From the NCBI GenBank assembly GCA_041483135.1, contig JBGPFE010000003.1, forward strand, positions 62,001 to 126,000: a stretch of 64,000 nucleotides of DNA. Reading direction: 5' to 3'. The translations under genes and the position numbers were made by a program. The notes under the pieces are model-generated. The model did no database searches. It was not told the origin of the DNA and worked only from the letters and a program-made list of their open reading frames with translations. Each line of letters begins with the position of its first letter. Position 1 is the first letter of the stretch. The stretch comes from PALSA-1004 sp041483135 (GTDB taxonomy: Bacteria; Pseudomonadota; Gammaproteobacteria; Burkholderiales; SG8-41). Of this stretch, positions 17,382 to 25,998 are shown piece by piece.

Positions 17382-19349
17382 TCAAGCCCTGAATGCCTCG
17401 ACCGCGTGCTGCAGGCGCGATGCGTCCTCTGCGTGCACGTCGCTGCCGTAGCGCAGGCGGATGTAGAGCTCGCTGATAGTACCGATCGGCTGCGCGAGTT
17501 CGGGGCGCGCGGCGGCTGCACGCTTGCGAAATGCGTCCGGTCCTTCGCTCGGGTGGCGTGCCAGGCCGCGGCGCGCGAGGCGTTCGCAAAAGCGCGCGTA
17601 GGCGGCAGCGATCGGGTCCGGGCGCATGGCGTGCAGCTTGCGCAGCATCAGCGCCGCGAGTACCAGCGTGATGGCGCCGGTCACGATAAACATCACGGTC
17701 ACCAGGCTTTTCCACGTCGCGTCATCGATACCGACGCGCTGCATCAACTGGCGCTGGCGGTCGAGCGTGTAGCCGAGCACGGCCTGGTTCCATGAATTCG
17801 CCAGCGAGTCCCAGGTGAGGCGTGCACGGTGCAGCCAGCGGTATTCGCCGCGCAACAGGAGCGGCAGCGCTTCACCTTGCGGCACTCCTGCCGCGACGCC
17901 GGCCTCCACGCGCGCCGGCGATACCGCCGCGGTCGGGTCGACGCGCACCCAGCCTTCGGTCTTGAGCCAGACCTCGGTCCAGGCGTGCGCATCGGCCTGG
18001 CGGACTATCATGTAATTGCCGACGGTGTTGAGTTCGCCGCCCTGGTAACCGGTGACGATGCGCGCGGGGATGCCGGCGGCGCGCATCAGCACAGCGAACG
18101 ACGATGCATAGTGCTCGCAGAAACCGGCGCGCGTGGTAAACAGAAATTCGTCGACCGCATTATTCGGGTCCAGGCGCGTCGTCGTCGTGGTGTAGAAGAA
18201 ATTCTGGTTGCGGAACATGCTCAGGACCGCATCGATGTAGGCGCGGTCGTCCGCCGACTGTGTGCGCATGCTGCGCGCCAGTTCGCGGGCGCGAGGATTG
18301 GCACGCCCCGGCAGTCGCAAAGCGCGCTGCAATTCGTAGAGCGGCGGCTCGCCGTTATTACGGTATCTGAGGTGCGATGCCATGTCATAGCGCACGCGGT
18401 TCGTGACGGCAGTCTGAAATAACAGCTGGAAGTCGCTGGTTACGACGCTGCGCGGCGGGGTCTTCGCCGGCAGATCGAGCGCAAACAGCCAGCGTTTGCC
18501 GTGCGGCTCGACGGTCACCGTATACTCGACGACGTTGTCGAGAGCCTCGTATTGCCGCTGGCTCACGTACGGCACCCTGGGCGCGCTCCAGGTATAGCCG
18601 TCGAAATCCCACAGTACGGGGCCGCGCCAGTACAGCTGCTGGGTAGGAGGCGGAAGCTGCGATTCGAAGGTGACGCGGAACGCCACCGCATCGGACAGGA
18701 GCAGATTGCTGACGCTGCCGGGCGTCATTTCGTCCGACAGCCCGGTGACTCCGCCGGCATAAGCGTCCTGCGGCATGCCCCAGAGCGGTCCCTGCACGCG
18801 GGGAAACAGCACGAACAGGGCCAGCATCAGCGGTGCCGCCTGCAGCAACATGATCCCGGCGGCGCGCAGCTGATATTGATAACCCGGCTGCAGGGTGCGG
18901 AACTGGAAGCCGACCATGGTTGCGGTAATGAGCCAGACCACGCCCAGCATGTAGACCGTGGTCGGGATCGATTGCGAATACAGAAAATTCGTGATCACGA
19001 GGAAGTAGGCGATGAAGATCAGGACCATGGCGTCGCGCAACGTCGCCATTTCCATGAGCTTCAACGCGAGCAGCACGACCAGCAGCGTGACCCCGGAATC
19101 GCGGCCGAGAATTCTGCCATAGCTGATGTAGATGCCGCCCAGCGCGCCCGCCACGATCGCGAGCAGCAGCCATTTTCGCGGCAGTTTCAGCCCGTAGAGC
19201 GCGAGGTATATGCGCCAGGCGAACAACGTGACGGCGAGCAACGTGACCCACCACGGCAGGCGCTCGACGTGCGGTGCGGTAACCAGTGCCAACGACAGCA
19301 TCAGCCAGCCGCTATGCCGCAGATGGAGTCTGTCCGGAGCCGCCGTCAT
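17382..19349 (-). CDS. TgpA-type membrane transglutaminase (DUF3488 + transglutaminase-like)
   Basis: 655 residues from ATG 19349, overlapping the DUF58 stop by 4 bp; a longer frame upstream is not coding. About six N-terminal membrane segments (residues about 15-190, DUF3488) are followed by a periplasmic transglutaminase-like domain and one more membrane helix near residue 555. The Cys-His-Asp triad is visible: Cys in RAGFCEHYASSF, His in DAHAWTEVW, Asp in RVDPTAAV. In Pseudomonas the homologue TgpA is essential; its substrate is not known. Third gene of a moxR-DUF58-tgpA operon. Confidence 0.93.
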   Translation of the reverse strand: MTAAPDRLHLRHSGWLMLSLALVTAPHVERLPWWVTLLAVTLFAWRIYLALYGLKLPRKWLLLAIVAGALGGIYISYGRILGRDSGVTLLVVLLALKLMEMATLRDAMVLIFIAYFLVITNFLYSQSIPTTVYMLGVVWLITATMVGFQFRTLQPGYQYQLRAAGIMLLQAAPLMLALFVLFPRVQGPLWGMPQDAYAGGVTGLSDEMTPGSVSNLLLSDAVAFRVTFESQLPPPTQQLYWRGPVLWDFDGYTWSAPRVPYVSQRQYEALDNVVEYTVTVEPHGKRWLFALDLPAKTPPRSVVTSDFQLLFQTAVTNRVRYDMASHLRYRNNGEPPLYELQRALRLPGRANPRARELARSMRTQSADDRAYIDAVLSMFRNQNFFYTTTTTRLDPNNAVDEFLFTTRAGFCEHYASSFAVLMRAAGIPARIVTGYQGGELNTVGNYMIVRQADAHAWTEVWLKTEGWVRVDPTAAVSPARVEAGVAAGVPQGEALPLLLRGEYRWLHRARLTWDSLANSWNQAVLGYTLDRQRQLMQRVGIDDATWKSLVTVMFIVTGAITLVLAALMLRKLHAMRPDPIAAAYARFCERLARRGLARHPSEGPDAFRKRAAAARPELAQPIGTISELYIRLRYGSDVHAEDASRLQHAVEAFRA

Positions 19350-20308
19350 GGGGCCCCGGTCTTGAACAACGCGAGCGCTTCCAGGCAGCGCTCGCGCTGC
19401 GCATTGCCGGGGGCGGGCGGCAGAGTGACGCCCGGCAGGCGCAAACCGAAACTCAACGCAGCGGCGTGAGCGTCGATCACCCAGCGCGCGAGCCTGGACA
19501 ATCTGCCTTCGATACCCAGCGTGTCGGACGTTGCCTGCCAGTCGAGCCACAATTCGGTGTCGGCACGGCCGCTGAATTGCTTGGTGAGCAATCCCTGGCC
19601 GCGCGCGGCGGCTTTCCACGCGATATGCCGCGGTGAATCGCCGGGGTGGTAGGAACGCAGGCCGGAAAAATCCTCCTGGCCCGACCCGTAGGCAATGCCG
19701 GTGCCGGCTTGTGCGTCTGGCAGCGGCAGCGGCACGCGTGCTGCTTCCGGCCGCGGATAGACGATGCATTGCATGGCAAGCTCGGCGTAAGCCCAGGCAT
19801 AGCACAGGCCGAGCGGAAAATTCGTAAACAGCGTCAGTCGCCCGGGGTACAGGATGCCGCGTTGCGACGCCGGTACCGGCACGCTGACCGTAGCGGACTG
19901 GCGCGCGAGCACGTCGGTGTATACGGCATCACGCTTGTCGTGGGTGACGCCGATCGCGTAGCGGTCGAGCGCGCCGGGGTTATCGATGATCAACGTGAAG
20001 TGCGCGATGTCGCCGGCGAACACCGGTTGTACTCTGCCGGCCGCGATCCTGAGCCGGGCGAGATTGCGAAAAGTATGGAGTATCGAGTTGATGCCAAGCG
20101 CGGTGAGCAGAAACGTGAGTATGAAACCGAGGCTCAGGTTGTAATTGATCGAACCGGTCAGCATCATGATCAACGCGACGACATAAATCATGCCGTAGCG
20201 CGAGGGCAGGATGAAAATGCGCCGTTGCACCAGCACGATGTGGCCCGCTTCGGGGCCGCGCCACTGGAACAGCCAGGTCGCGAAGCGGTTTTTGAGTGCC
20301 AGCAGCAT
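19346..20308 (-). CDS. DUF58 family membrane protein
   Basis: 320 residues if started at ATG 20308, where the protein looks like the family N-terminus (FATWLFQWRGPEAGHIVLVQRR). A longer frame begins with GTG at 20383 but its first 25 codons lie in repeat-like DNA. Two membrane helices at about 45-85, then the DUF58 core with the conserved EDFSGLRSYHPGDSPRHIAW. DUF58 has a von Willebrand factor A-like fold and accompanies MoxR ATPases, probably as a chaperone target or adaptor. Function here is inferred from the operon only. Confidence 0.88.
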   Translation of the reverse strand: MLLALKNRFATWLFQWRGPEAGHIVLVQRRIFILPSRYGMIYVVALIMMLTGSINYNLSLGFILTFLLTALGINSILHTFRNLARLRIAAGRVQPVFAGDIAHFTLIIDNPGALDRYAIGVTHDKRDAVYTDVLARQSATVSVPVPASQRGILYPGRLTLFTNFPLGLCYAWAYAELAMQCIVYPRPEAARVPLPLPDAQAGTGIAYGSGQEDFSGLRSYHPGDSPRHIAWKAAARGQGLLTKQFSGRADTELWLDWQATSDTLGIEGRLSRLARWVIDAHAAALSFGLRLPGVTLPPAPGNAQRERCLEALALFKTGAP

Positions 20309-20393
20309 GCGGGTGATGGGTGATGAGCGATCGGTAATGGGTTTAAGGCAATAGCGGCTTGCGCTTTGCCAATTGCCCATCACGCATTACTCA
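20309..20393. repeat. Short degenerate repeat between moxR and DUF58
   Basis: On the minus strand this reads as copies of short words such as GTAATGAGTAATGCGTGATGGG and, further on, their complement (CCCATTACC, CATCACCCATCACCC), so the two halves can pair. The same kind of word array (GAATGGGAAATAGGAAATGG) recurs at 21340-21370 upstream of moxR. It separates two genes of an otherwise tight operon. Confidence 0.45.
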
Positions 20394-21311
20394 TTACGGA
20401 ATCGGTACCGCCTCGATCAATTGCTCGGCGACATCGGCGCCGTTGATGCGCGTGTTGTCGCGCGCGACGTATAGCCGGTGGCCGACCACGCCAGGAACGA
20501 TCGCCTGGACATCCTCCGGCAGAACCTGGCTGCGGCCGTCCATCATCGCCCAGGCGCGCGCCGCGTTGAGCAACGCGAGGGCGGCGCGCGGCGACAGGCC
20601 GTTGACGTAATCGGGCGACTTGCGGCTGTAGTCGACGAGCGCCTGCAGATAATCGAGCAATGCGCCGGAAGCATGAACTTCGCGTGCAGTGCGTTGCAGC
20701 GCGACCAGGTCCGCGGGCTGCATGCAGGGTGCGAGCCGCGGCAGCAGGTCCCGGCGGTCGACCCCCTGCAGCAGCGCGCGTTCGGCGTCCGTATCGGGAT
20801 AGCCGAGCTCGATGCGCATCAGAAAGCGGTCGAGCTGCGATTCCGGCAGCGGGAACGTGCCGATCTGGTGCGACGGGTTCTGGGTCGCAATCACGAAAAA
20901 CGGCTCGGGTAGCGGTCGCGTTTCGCCTTCCGCCGTGACCTGGTGTTCTTCCATCGCCTCGAGCAGCGCGCTCTGGGTCTTGGGCGTGGCGCGGTTGACT
21001 TCGTCGGCCAGTATGACCTGCGCGAATATCGGGCCCGGGTGGAAGCGGAACGCGCTCGCTTCGCGATCAAAGATCGACACGCCGAGGATATCGGCGGGCA
21101 ACAGGTCGCTGGTGAACTGGATGCGCTGGAACTGCAGGCCCAGTGACGTCGCCAACGCATGCGCGAGCGTGGTTTTGCCGACGCCCGGGATGTCCTCGAT
21201 CAGCAGGTGGCCGCGCGCCATCATGCAGGCGATCGCCAGCCGGATCTGGTGTTCCTTGCCGAGGATAACCTGGCCTACCTGGCGTACGACGCGGTCGAGT
21301 TGCGGGTCCAT
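20394..21311 (-). CDS. MoxR family AAA+ ATPase
   Basis: 305 residues. Walker A EDIPGVGKTTLAHAL, Walker B QVILADEVNRATPKTQSALLEAMEE, sensor 1 FFVIATQNP and a C-terminal lid. MoxR ATPases act as chaperones in maturation of enzyme complexes. First gene of the moxR-DUF58-tgpA operon, whose products form the usual three-part set. Confidence 0.95.
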   Translation of the reverse strand: MDPQLDRVVRQVGQVILGKEHQIRLAIACMMARGHLLIEDIPGVGKTTLAHALATSLGLQFQRIQFTSDLLPADILGVSIFDREASAFRFHPGPIFAQVILADEVNRATPKTQSALLEAMEEHQVTAEGETRPLPEPFFVIATQNPSHQIGTFPLPESQLDRFLMRIELGYPDTDAERALLQGVDRRDLLPRLAPCMQPADLVALQRTAREVHASGALLDYLQALVDYSRKSPDYVNGLSPRAALALLNAARAWAMMDGRSQVLPEDVQAIVPGVVGHRLYVARDNTRINGADVAEQLIEAVPIP

Positions 21312-21393
21312 TTGACTCGCAATTGTAGCTTAACGGGGGAGGGTGAATGGGAAATAGGAAATGGGGAATAGTCACCCGCAAAGTACTCACATG

Positions 21394-21951
21394 TCAGGAT
21401 GACCCTTTACCATTCCCTGTTACCTGGAGATTCTTGGTGACGCGCACCTGAGTCGGGTCTGTGGCGTCCATTTCGGCATGAAACCCGAGGCAGGAGACGA
21501 AGTGCAGCATCTTGTGGTTGCTCGCCAGCACCTCGCCGATCATTTTCTTGAGCCCGCGCCGGCGCGCTGCCTCGATCAGTAATTGCATCAACGCGGTCGC
21601 GATGCCTTTTCTCTGCCAGCCATCGCCGACCACGATCGCGAATTCGCAATCCTCGCCATTCGGGAACACCACGTAGCGGCCGACCGCAATTTCAGTTTCC
21701 TTGCCGGCATGCCTGGTGACCGCGATCAGCGCCATCTGGTTGTGGTAATCGATGTCCGTCAGTTGCTTCAGCATCTGCGGCGACAGCTCGCGCAGCATGT
21801 CCATGAAGCGGTAGTAGCGCGATTCATCGGACAGGCCGCGCACGAATGACTGCTCGATGTTGGCGTCCTCCGCGCGGATCGGACGAATCGTGATCCGGGT
21901 GCCGTCGCTGAGGTGTAGCGTCTTGATCAGGTGGTCGGGATAAGGTTGCAT
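21394..21951 (-). CDS. GNAT family N-acetyltransferase
   Basis: 185 residues from ATG 21951 (a TTG one codon earlier is open). The acetyl-CoA binding motif is VVGDGWQRKGIATALMQLLIEAARRRGL. The N-terminal LSDGTRITIRPIRAEDANIEQSFVRGLSDESRYYRF is typical of the GNAT domain found in Pat-type acyl-CoA synthetase acetyltransferases and of free-standing relatives. Substrate unknown. The C-terminal coding end runs into the GGGAATGG-like word array seen near moxR. Confidence 0.82.
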   Translation of the reverse strand: MQPYPDHLIKTLHLSDGTRITIRPIRAEDANIEQSFVRGLSDESRYYRFMDMLRELSPQMLKQLTDIDYHNQMALIAVTRHAGKETEIAVGRYVVFPNGEDCEFAIVVGDGWQRKGIATALMQLLIEAARRRGLKKMIGEVLASNHKMLHFVSCLGFHAEMDATDPTQVRVTKNLQVTGNGKGSS

Positions 21952-22089
21952 CAACCGGGATCAGTTTCAACTGGCTTCAGATTTTAACCCGGCGCTCAAC
22001 GGGCGGGGTGCGAGTGCTGATTAGACAATGCCATGTACCGCGGATAAGATGATTTTGCCGCCGGCCCTAGGCGGCGGCAGAGGACAAGC

Positions 22090-23013
22090 TTGAGCACCGC
22101 ATACATCACGCATCCCGATTGCCTGCTGCATAACATGGGCGCCTCGCATCCCGAGTGCCCGGCGCGCTTGCAGGCGGTAGATGACCAGTTGATCGTCTCC
22201 GGCCTCGGCAACTTTCTGCTGCATGCCGAAGCGCCTCTGGCGCAACGCAAGCACCTCGAGCGCGTGCACGATCTGCGCTACATCGAGGCGATCGAAAGTA
22301 CGGTGCCGCAAGACGGACTGGTGCATCTGGATCCCGACACCGCGATGTGCCCGCACACGCTCAAGGCGGCGCTGCGCGCGGCGGGTGCGGCGGTGATGGC
22401 GGCCGATATGGTAATGAGCGGCGAAGCCGAGACTGCATTCTGCAATATCAGGCCACCAGGGCATCATGCCGAGCGTGGCCGCGCGATGGGATTCTGCGTA
22501 TTCAACAACGTCGCGGTCGCCGCGGCGCACGCACTCGGGCACCATGGGCTGAAGCGCGTTGCAATCGCCGATTTCGACGTGCATCACGGCAACGGCACCG
22601 AGAATATCTTCAGCAACGACGAGCGGGTGCTGATGGTATCGACGTTCCAGCACCCGTTCTATCCTTACAGCGGCGTCGAGGGACGTTCCGAGCGCATGGT
22701 CAACATTCCGCTGGCAGCTTACAGCTCGGGCAAGGAGTTTCGCGCAGCAGTGCAGGAGCATTGGCTGCCGGCGCTTGAACGGTTCAAGCCCGAAATGCTG
22801 TTCATCTCCGCCGGGTTCGATGCGCACCGCGACGACGATATGGCGATGCTGCAGCTCATAGAGTCCGACTACGCGTGGGTCACCCAGCAGCTCAAGACGG
22901 TTGCCGATAAATATGCGCAGGGGCGGATAGTCTCACTGCTCGAGGGCGGCTACGAGCTGCATGCGCTCGGGCGCAGCGTCGCAACTCACCTGAAAGTGCT
23001 GGCCGGGCTGTAG
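22090..23013 (+). CDS. Histone deacetylase family protein (acetoin-utilisation/AcuC-like)
   Basis: 307 residues from TTG 22090 with AGAGGA five bases upstream. The zinc-hydrolase motifs are intact: ASHPECPARL near the N-terminus, RPPGHHAERGRAMGFCVFNN, the metal site AIADFDVHHGNGTENIF, and ISAGFDAHRDDDM, EGGYE. These enzymes deacetylate acetyl-lysine or acetyl-polyamines. The bacterial substrate is not evident from context (GNAT acetyltransferase on one side, divergent). Confidence 0.92.
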   Translation: MSTAYITHPDCLLHNMGASHPECPARLQAVDDQLIVSGLGNFLLHAEAPLAQRKHLERVHDLRYIEAIESTVPQDGLVHLDPDTAMCPHTLKAALRAAGAAVMAADMVMSGEAETAFCNIRPPGHHAERGRAMGFCVFNNVAVAAAHALGHHGLKRVAIADFDVHHGNGTENIFSNDERVLMVSTFQHPFYPYSGVEGRSERMVNIPLAAYSSGKEFRAAVQEHWLPALERFKPEMLFISAGFDAHRDDDMAMLQLIESDYAWVTQQLKTVADKYAQGRIVSLLEGGYELHALGRSVATHLKVLAGL

Positions 23014-23033
23014 GCCGGCTGGCGCAAGCGGAT

Positions 23034-23405
23034 TCAGTTCAGCAGTACGGCCGCCACCACGTTACGGGCTTCGGCCACCAGAATGTTGTAGGTGCGACAG
23101 GCGGCGGGGGTATCCATCACTTCCAGCCCGATGCGCGCTTGCGCCAGACAATGCGACAGGGCGGGCGGCGGAAAGCGCAGCGTCCTGCCGGTGCCGAGCA
23201 GCACGATTTCGGGCTTGAGCGTGAGCAGGAACTCGAAATGGCTCGCGTTTAAATCGTCCCAACATGCGAGCGGCCAGTTCTCGATGACGCGCTCCGGCGT
23301 CACCACCAGGTTGCGTTCGTGGCGCACGTTGTTGACCGCCACGTAGCCCGTGCCGTGACCCGTGAACAGGTTGAGGCCGGTCGTATTCTGAAGTTGGAAT
23401 TTCAC
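23034..23405 (-). CDS. Mth938-like domain protein (DUF498/NDUFAF3 family)
   Basis: 123 residues from GTG 23405. The compact alpha/beta Mth938 fold is recognised from VRHERNLVVTPERVIENWP, PEIVLLGTGRTLRFPP and MDTPAACRTYNILVAEARNVVAAVL. The family is small and of uncertain biochemical function; the mitochondrial relative NDUFAF3 assists complex I assembly. It is convergent with the HDAC gene and divergent from alaC. Confidence 0.85.
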   Translation of the reverse strand: MKFQLQNTTGLNLFTGHGTGYVAVNNVRHERNLVVTPERVIENWPLACWDDLNASHFEFLLTLKPEIVLLGTGRTLRFPPPALSHCLAQARIGLEVMDTPAACRTYNILVAEARNVVAAVLLN

Positions 23406-23488
23406 GCAAATCAGATTTGCCGCGGAGGTGCGGCTCAGCGTAAAATTATACGCTTTTTCACGCCCTTAGCCGATTTTCACCGACCGCC

Positions 23489-24673
23489 ATGGAAGAATTT
23501 GCCCGCATCAAGCGCCTGCCGCCGTACGTATTTAACATCACGGCGGAACTGAAGGCCACCGCGCGCAAGCGCGGTGAGGACGTGATCGACCTCTCCATGG
23601 GCAATCCCGACCAGCCGACGCCGCGCCACATCGTCGACAAGCTGATCGAGTCCGTGCAGCGCCCTGATACGCACCGTTACTCGGTGTCGAAAGGCATCCC
23701 GCGGCTGCGGCGCGCGATCTGCCACTGGTATCGGACGCGCTTCAACGTCGAGTTCGATCCGGATTCCGAGGCGATCGTCACCATCGGCTCGAAGGAAGGC
23801 ATCGCGCATCTCGCGCTGGCTACGCTCGATCGCGGCGACATAGTGCTGGTGCCGAATCCGAGTTATCCGATCCATATCTACGGCCCGGTGATCGCCGGCG
23901 CCGACATCCGGCACGTGCCAATGGTGGCGGGGGTCGACTTCTTCGAGATGCTGGAGCGCGCGATCCGCGAATCGTACCCGAAGCCGAAGATGCTGATCGT
24001 CAATTTTCCGAGCAACCCGACCACGCAGTGCGTCGAGCTGCCATTTTTCGAGCGCCTGATCGCGATCGCGCGCGAGCATCATGTTTACGTCGTGCACGAT
24101 CTCGCGTATGCCGACATCGTGTTCGATGGCTACCGCGCGCCGTCTATCATGGAGGTGCCTGGCGCGCGCGATATCGCGGTCGAATTCTTCACGTTGTCGA
24201 AAAGCTACAACATGGCGGGCTGGCGCGTCGGCTTCATGGTCGGCAACCGCGAGCTGGTCACGGCGCTCGCGCGCATGAAAAGTTACCATGATTACGGTAC
24301 CTTCACGCCGATCCAGGTCGCCTCAATCATCGCGCTGGAAGGACCGCAAGAGTGTGTCGAGGAAGTGCGCCTGACTTATCAGAAGCGCCGCGACGTGATG
24401 TGCGCGGGACTGGAGGCTGCAGGGTGGCACGTCGAGAGGCCGCGCGCGACGATGTACATATGGGCGAAGATCCCGGAGCAATACCAAAAGATGGGGTCGC
24501 TCGAGTTCTCCAAGAAACTTCTGGCGGATGCCAGGGTTGCCGTGTCGCCTGGCGTCGGTTTTGGCGAATATGGCGACGACCACGTGCGATTTGCATTGAT
24601 AGAGAATGAGGCTCGTACGCGGCAGGCGCTGCGGGGCATCAAGGACATGTTCCGCAAGGACGGTTTGTTATGA
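23489..24673 (+). CDS. alaC: Alanine-type PLP aminotransferase
   Basis: 394 residues. Schiff-base Lys in TLSKSYNMAGWRVGFMVG, PLP Asn in FPSNPTTQ, and C-terminal Arg in DHVRFALIENE. The N-terminal RIKRLPPYVFNITAELKATARKRGEDVIDLSMGNPD is characteristic of the AlaC (YfdZ) group, which makes alanine from pyruvate and glutamate. Stop overlaps the homoserine dehydrogenase start by 4 bp. In betaproteobacteria alaC commonly precedes hom and thrC. Confidence 0.9.
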   Translation: MEEFARIKRLPPYVFNITAELKATARKRGEDVIDLSMGNPDQPTPRHIVDKLIESVQRPDTHRYSVSKGIPRLRRAICHWYRTRFNVEFDPDSEAIVTIGSKEGIAHLALATLDRGDIVLVPNPSYPIHIYGPVIAGADIRHVPMVAGVDFFEMLERAIRESYPKPKMLIVNFPSNPTTQCVELPFFERLIAIAREHHVYVVHDLAYADIVFDGYRAPSIMEVPGARDIAVEFFTLSKSYNMAGWRVGFMVGNRELVTALARMKSYHDYGTFTPIQVASIIALEGPQECVEEVRLTYQKRRDVMCAGLEAAGWHVERPRATMYIWAKIPEQYQKMGSLEFSKKLLADARVAVSPGVGFGEYGDDHVRFALIENEARTRQALRGIKDMFRKDGLL

Positions 24674-25986
24674 AACCCATCCATGTAGGCTTGCTCGGCA
24701 TCGGCACGGTCGGCAGCGGCACGTTCGAAGTGTTGGCGCGCAACCAGGAAGAGATCACGCGCCGTGCCGGCCGCGGCATTGTGATCACGATGGTCGCCGA
24801 CAAGGAAGTGGAAAAGGCGCGCAAGCTCGTCGGCAAAGCGGCGGCCGTGACGGCGGACGCATTCGAGGTGGTGACCCATCCCGATATCGACATCGTGGTC
24901 GAGCTGATCGGTGGCACGACGGTCGCGCAGCAATTGATCCTGAAGGCAATCGAAAACGGGAAGCACGTCGTCACCGCCAATAAGGCGCTGCTCGCAACCC
25001 GCGGCAACGAGATTTTCGCCGCGGCGCAGAAGAAGGACGTGATGGTGGCGTTCGAGGCCGCGGTCGCGGGTGGCATCCCGATCATCAAGGCGCTGCGCGA
25101 GGGTTTGACCGCCAACCGCATCGAATGGATCGCCGGTATCATCAACGGCACGAGCAATTTTATTTTGTCCGAGATGCGCGACAAGGGCGCGAGCTTCGAG
25201 ACCGTGTTGAAGGAAGCGCAGCGGCTCGGTTACGCGGAAGCCGATCCGACGTTCGACATCGAGGGCATCGATGCCGCGCACAAGCTCACCATCATGGCGG
25301 CGATTTCGTTCGGCATTCCGATGCGTTTCATGGACGCGTATACCGAGGGCATTTCCAAGCTGACTGCGGCGGACATCCGCTATGCGGAAGAACTCGGCTA
25401 CCGTATCAAGCTGCTCGGCATCACCAAGCGCACGCCCAAGGGCATCGAGTTGCGCGTGCATCCGACGCTGATCCCGACGCGCCGCCTGATCGCCAACGTC
25501 GAGGGGGTGATGAACGCGATCCTGGTCAAAGGCGATGCGGTCGGCGCGACGATGTACTACGGTGCAGGAGCGGGTGCCTACCCGACCGCATCGTCGGTGA
25601 TCGCCGATCTGGTCGACGTCACTCGCATGCACACCGCCGATCCGGAGCATCGCGTGCCGCATCTCGCGTTCCAGCCGGACCAGCTCTCCAGCGTGCCGAT
25701 CCTGCCGATCACCGAGGTCGAGACCTCGTACTACCTGCGCATGCGGGTGCACGACCGGCCGGGCGTGCTCGCCGATATCACGCGCGCTCTTGCCGACAGC
25801 GGCATATCGATCGACGCCATGATGCAGAAGGAGCCGCCGGAAGGCGAGGAGCAGGTCGACATCATCATGCTGACGCACCTGACGGTCGAGAAGAGCATCA
25901 ATGCCGCGATCGCCAGGATCGAGAAGCTGCCGGTGGTGGTCGGCAAGGTCACGCGCATCCGCATGGAACAGCTGGGTGCGCATTAA
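24670..25986 (+). CDS. hom: Homoserine dehydrogenase
   Basis: 438 residues. NAD(P)-binding GLLGIGTVGSGTFEVL, catalytic-domain motifs ANKALLA, AGGIPIIKALREGL, GIINGTSNFIL and the signature EADPTFDIEGIDAAHKL. C-terminal ACT domain (about 350-435; YYLRMRVHDRPGVLADI), so feedback regulation by threonine is expected. Reduces aspartate semialdehyde to homoserine for threonine and methionine. Middle gene of alaC-hom-thrC. Confidence 0.97.
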   Translation: MKPIHVGLLGIGTVGSGTFEVLARNQEEITRRAGRGIVITMVADKEVEKARKLVGKAAAVTADAFEVVTHPDIDIVVELIGGTTVAQQLILKAIENGKHVVTANKALLATRGNEIFAAAQKKDVMVAFEAAVAGGIPIIKALREGLTANRIEWIAGIINGTSNFILSEMRDKGASFETVLKEAQRLGYAEADPTFDIEGIDAAHKLTIMAAISFGIPMRFMDAYTEGISKLTAADIRYAEELGYRIKLLGITKRTPKGIELRVHPTLIPTRRLIANVEGVMNAILVKGDAVGATMYYGAGAGAYPTASSVIADLVDVTRMHTADPEHRVPHLAFQPDQLSSVPILPITEVETSYYLRMRVHDRPGVLADITRALADSGISIDAMMQKEPPEGEEQVDIIMLTHLTVEKSINAAIARIEKLPVVVGKVTRIRMEQLGAH

Positions 25987-25998
25987 CCGCTGGTGCGT

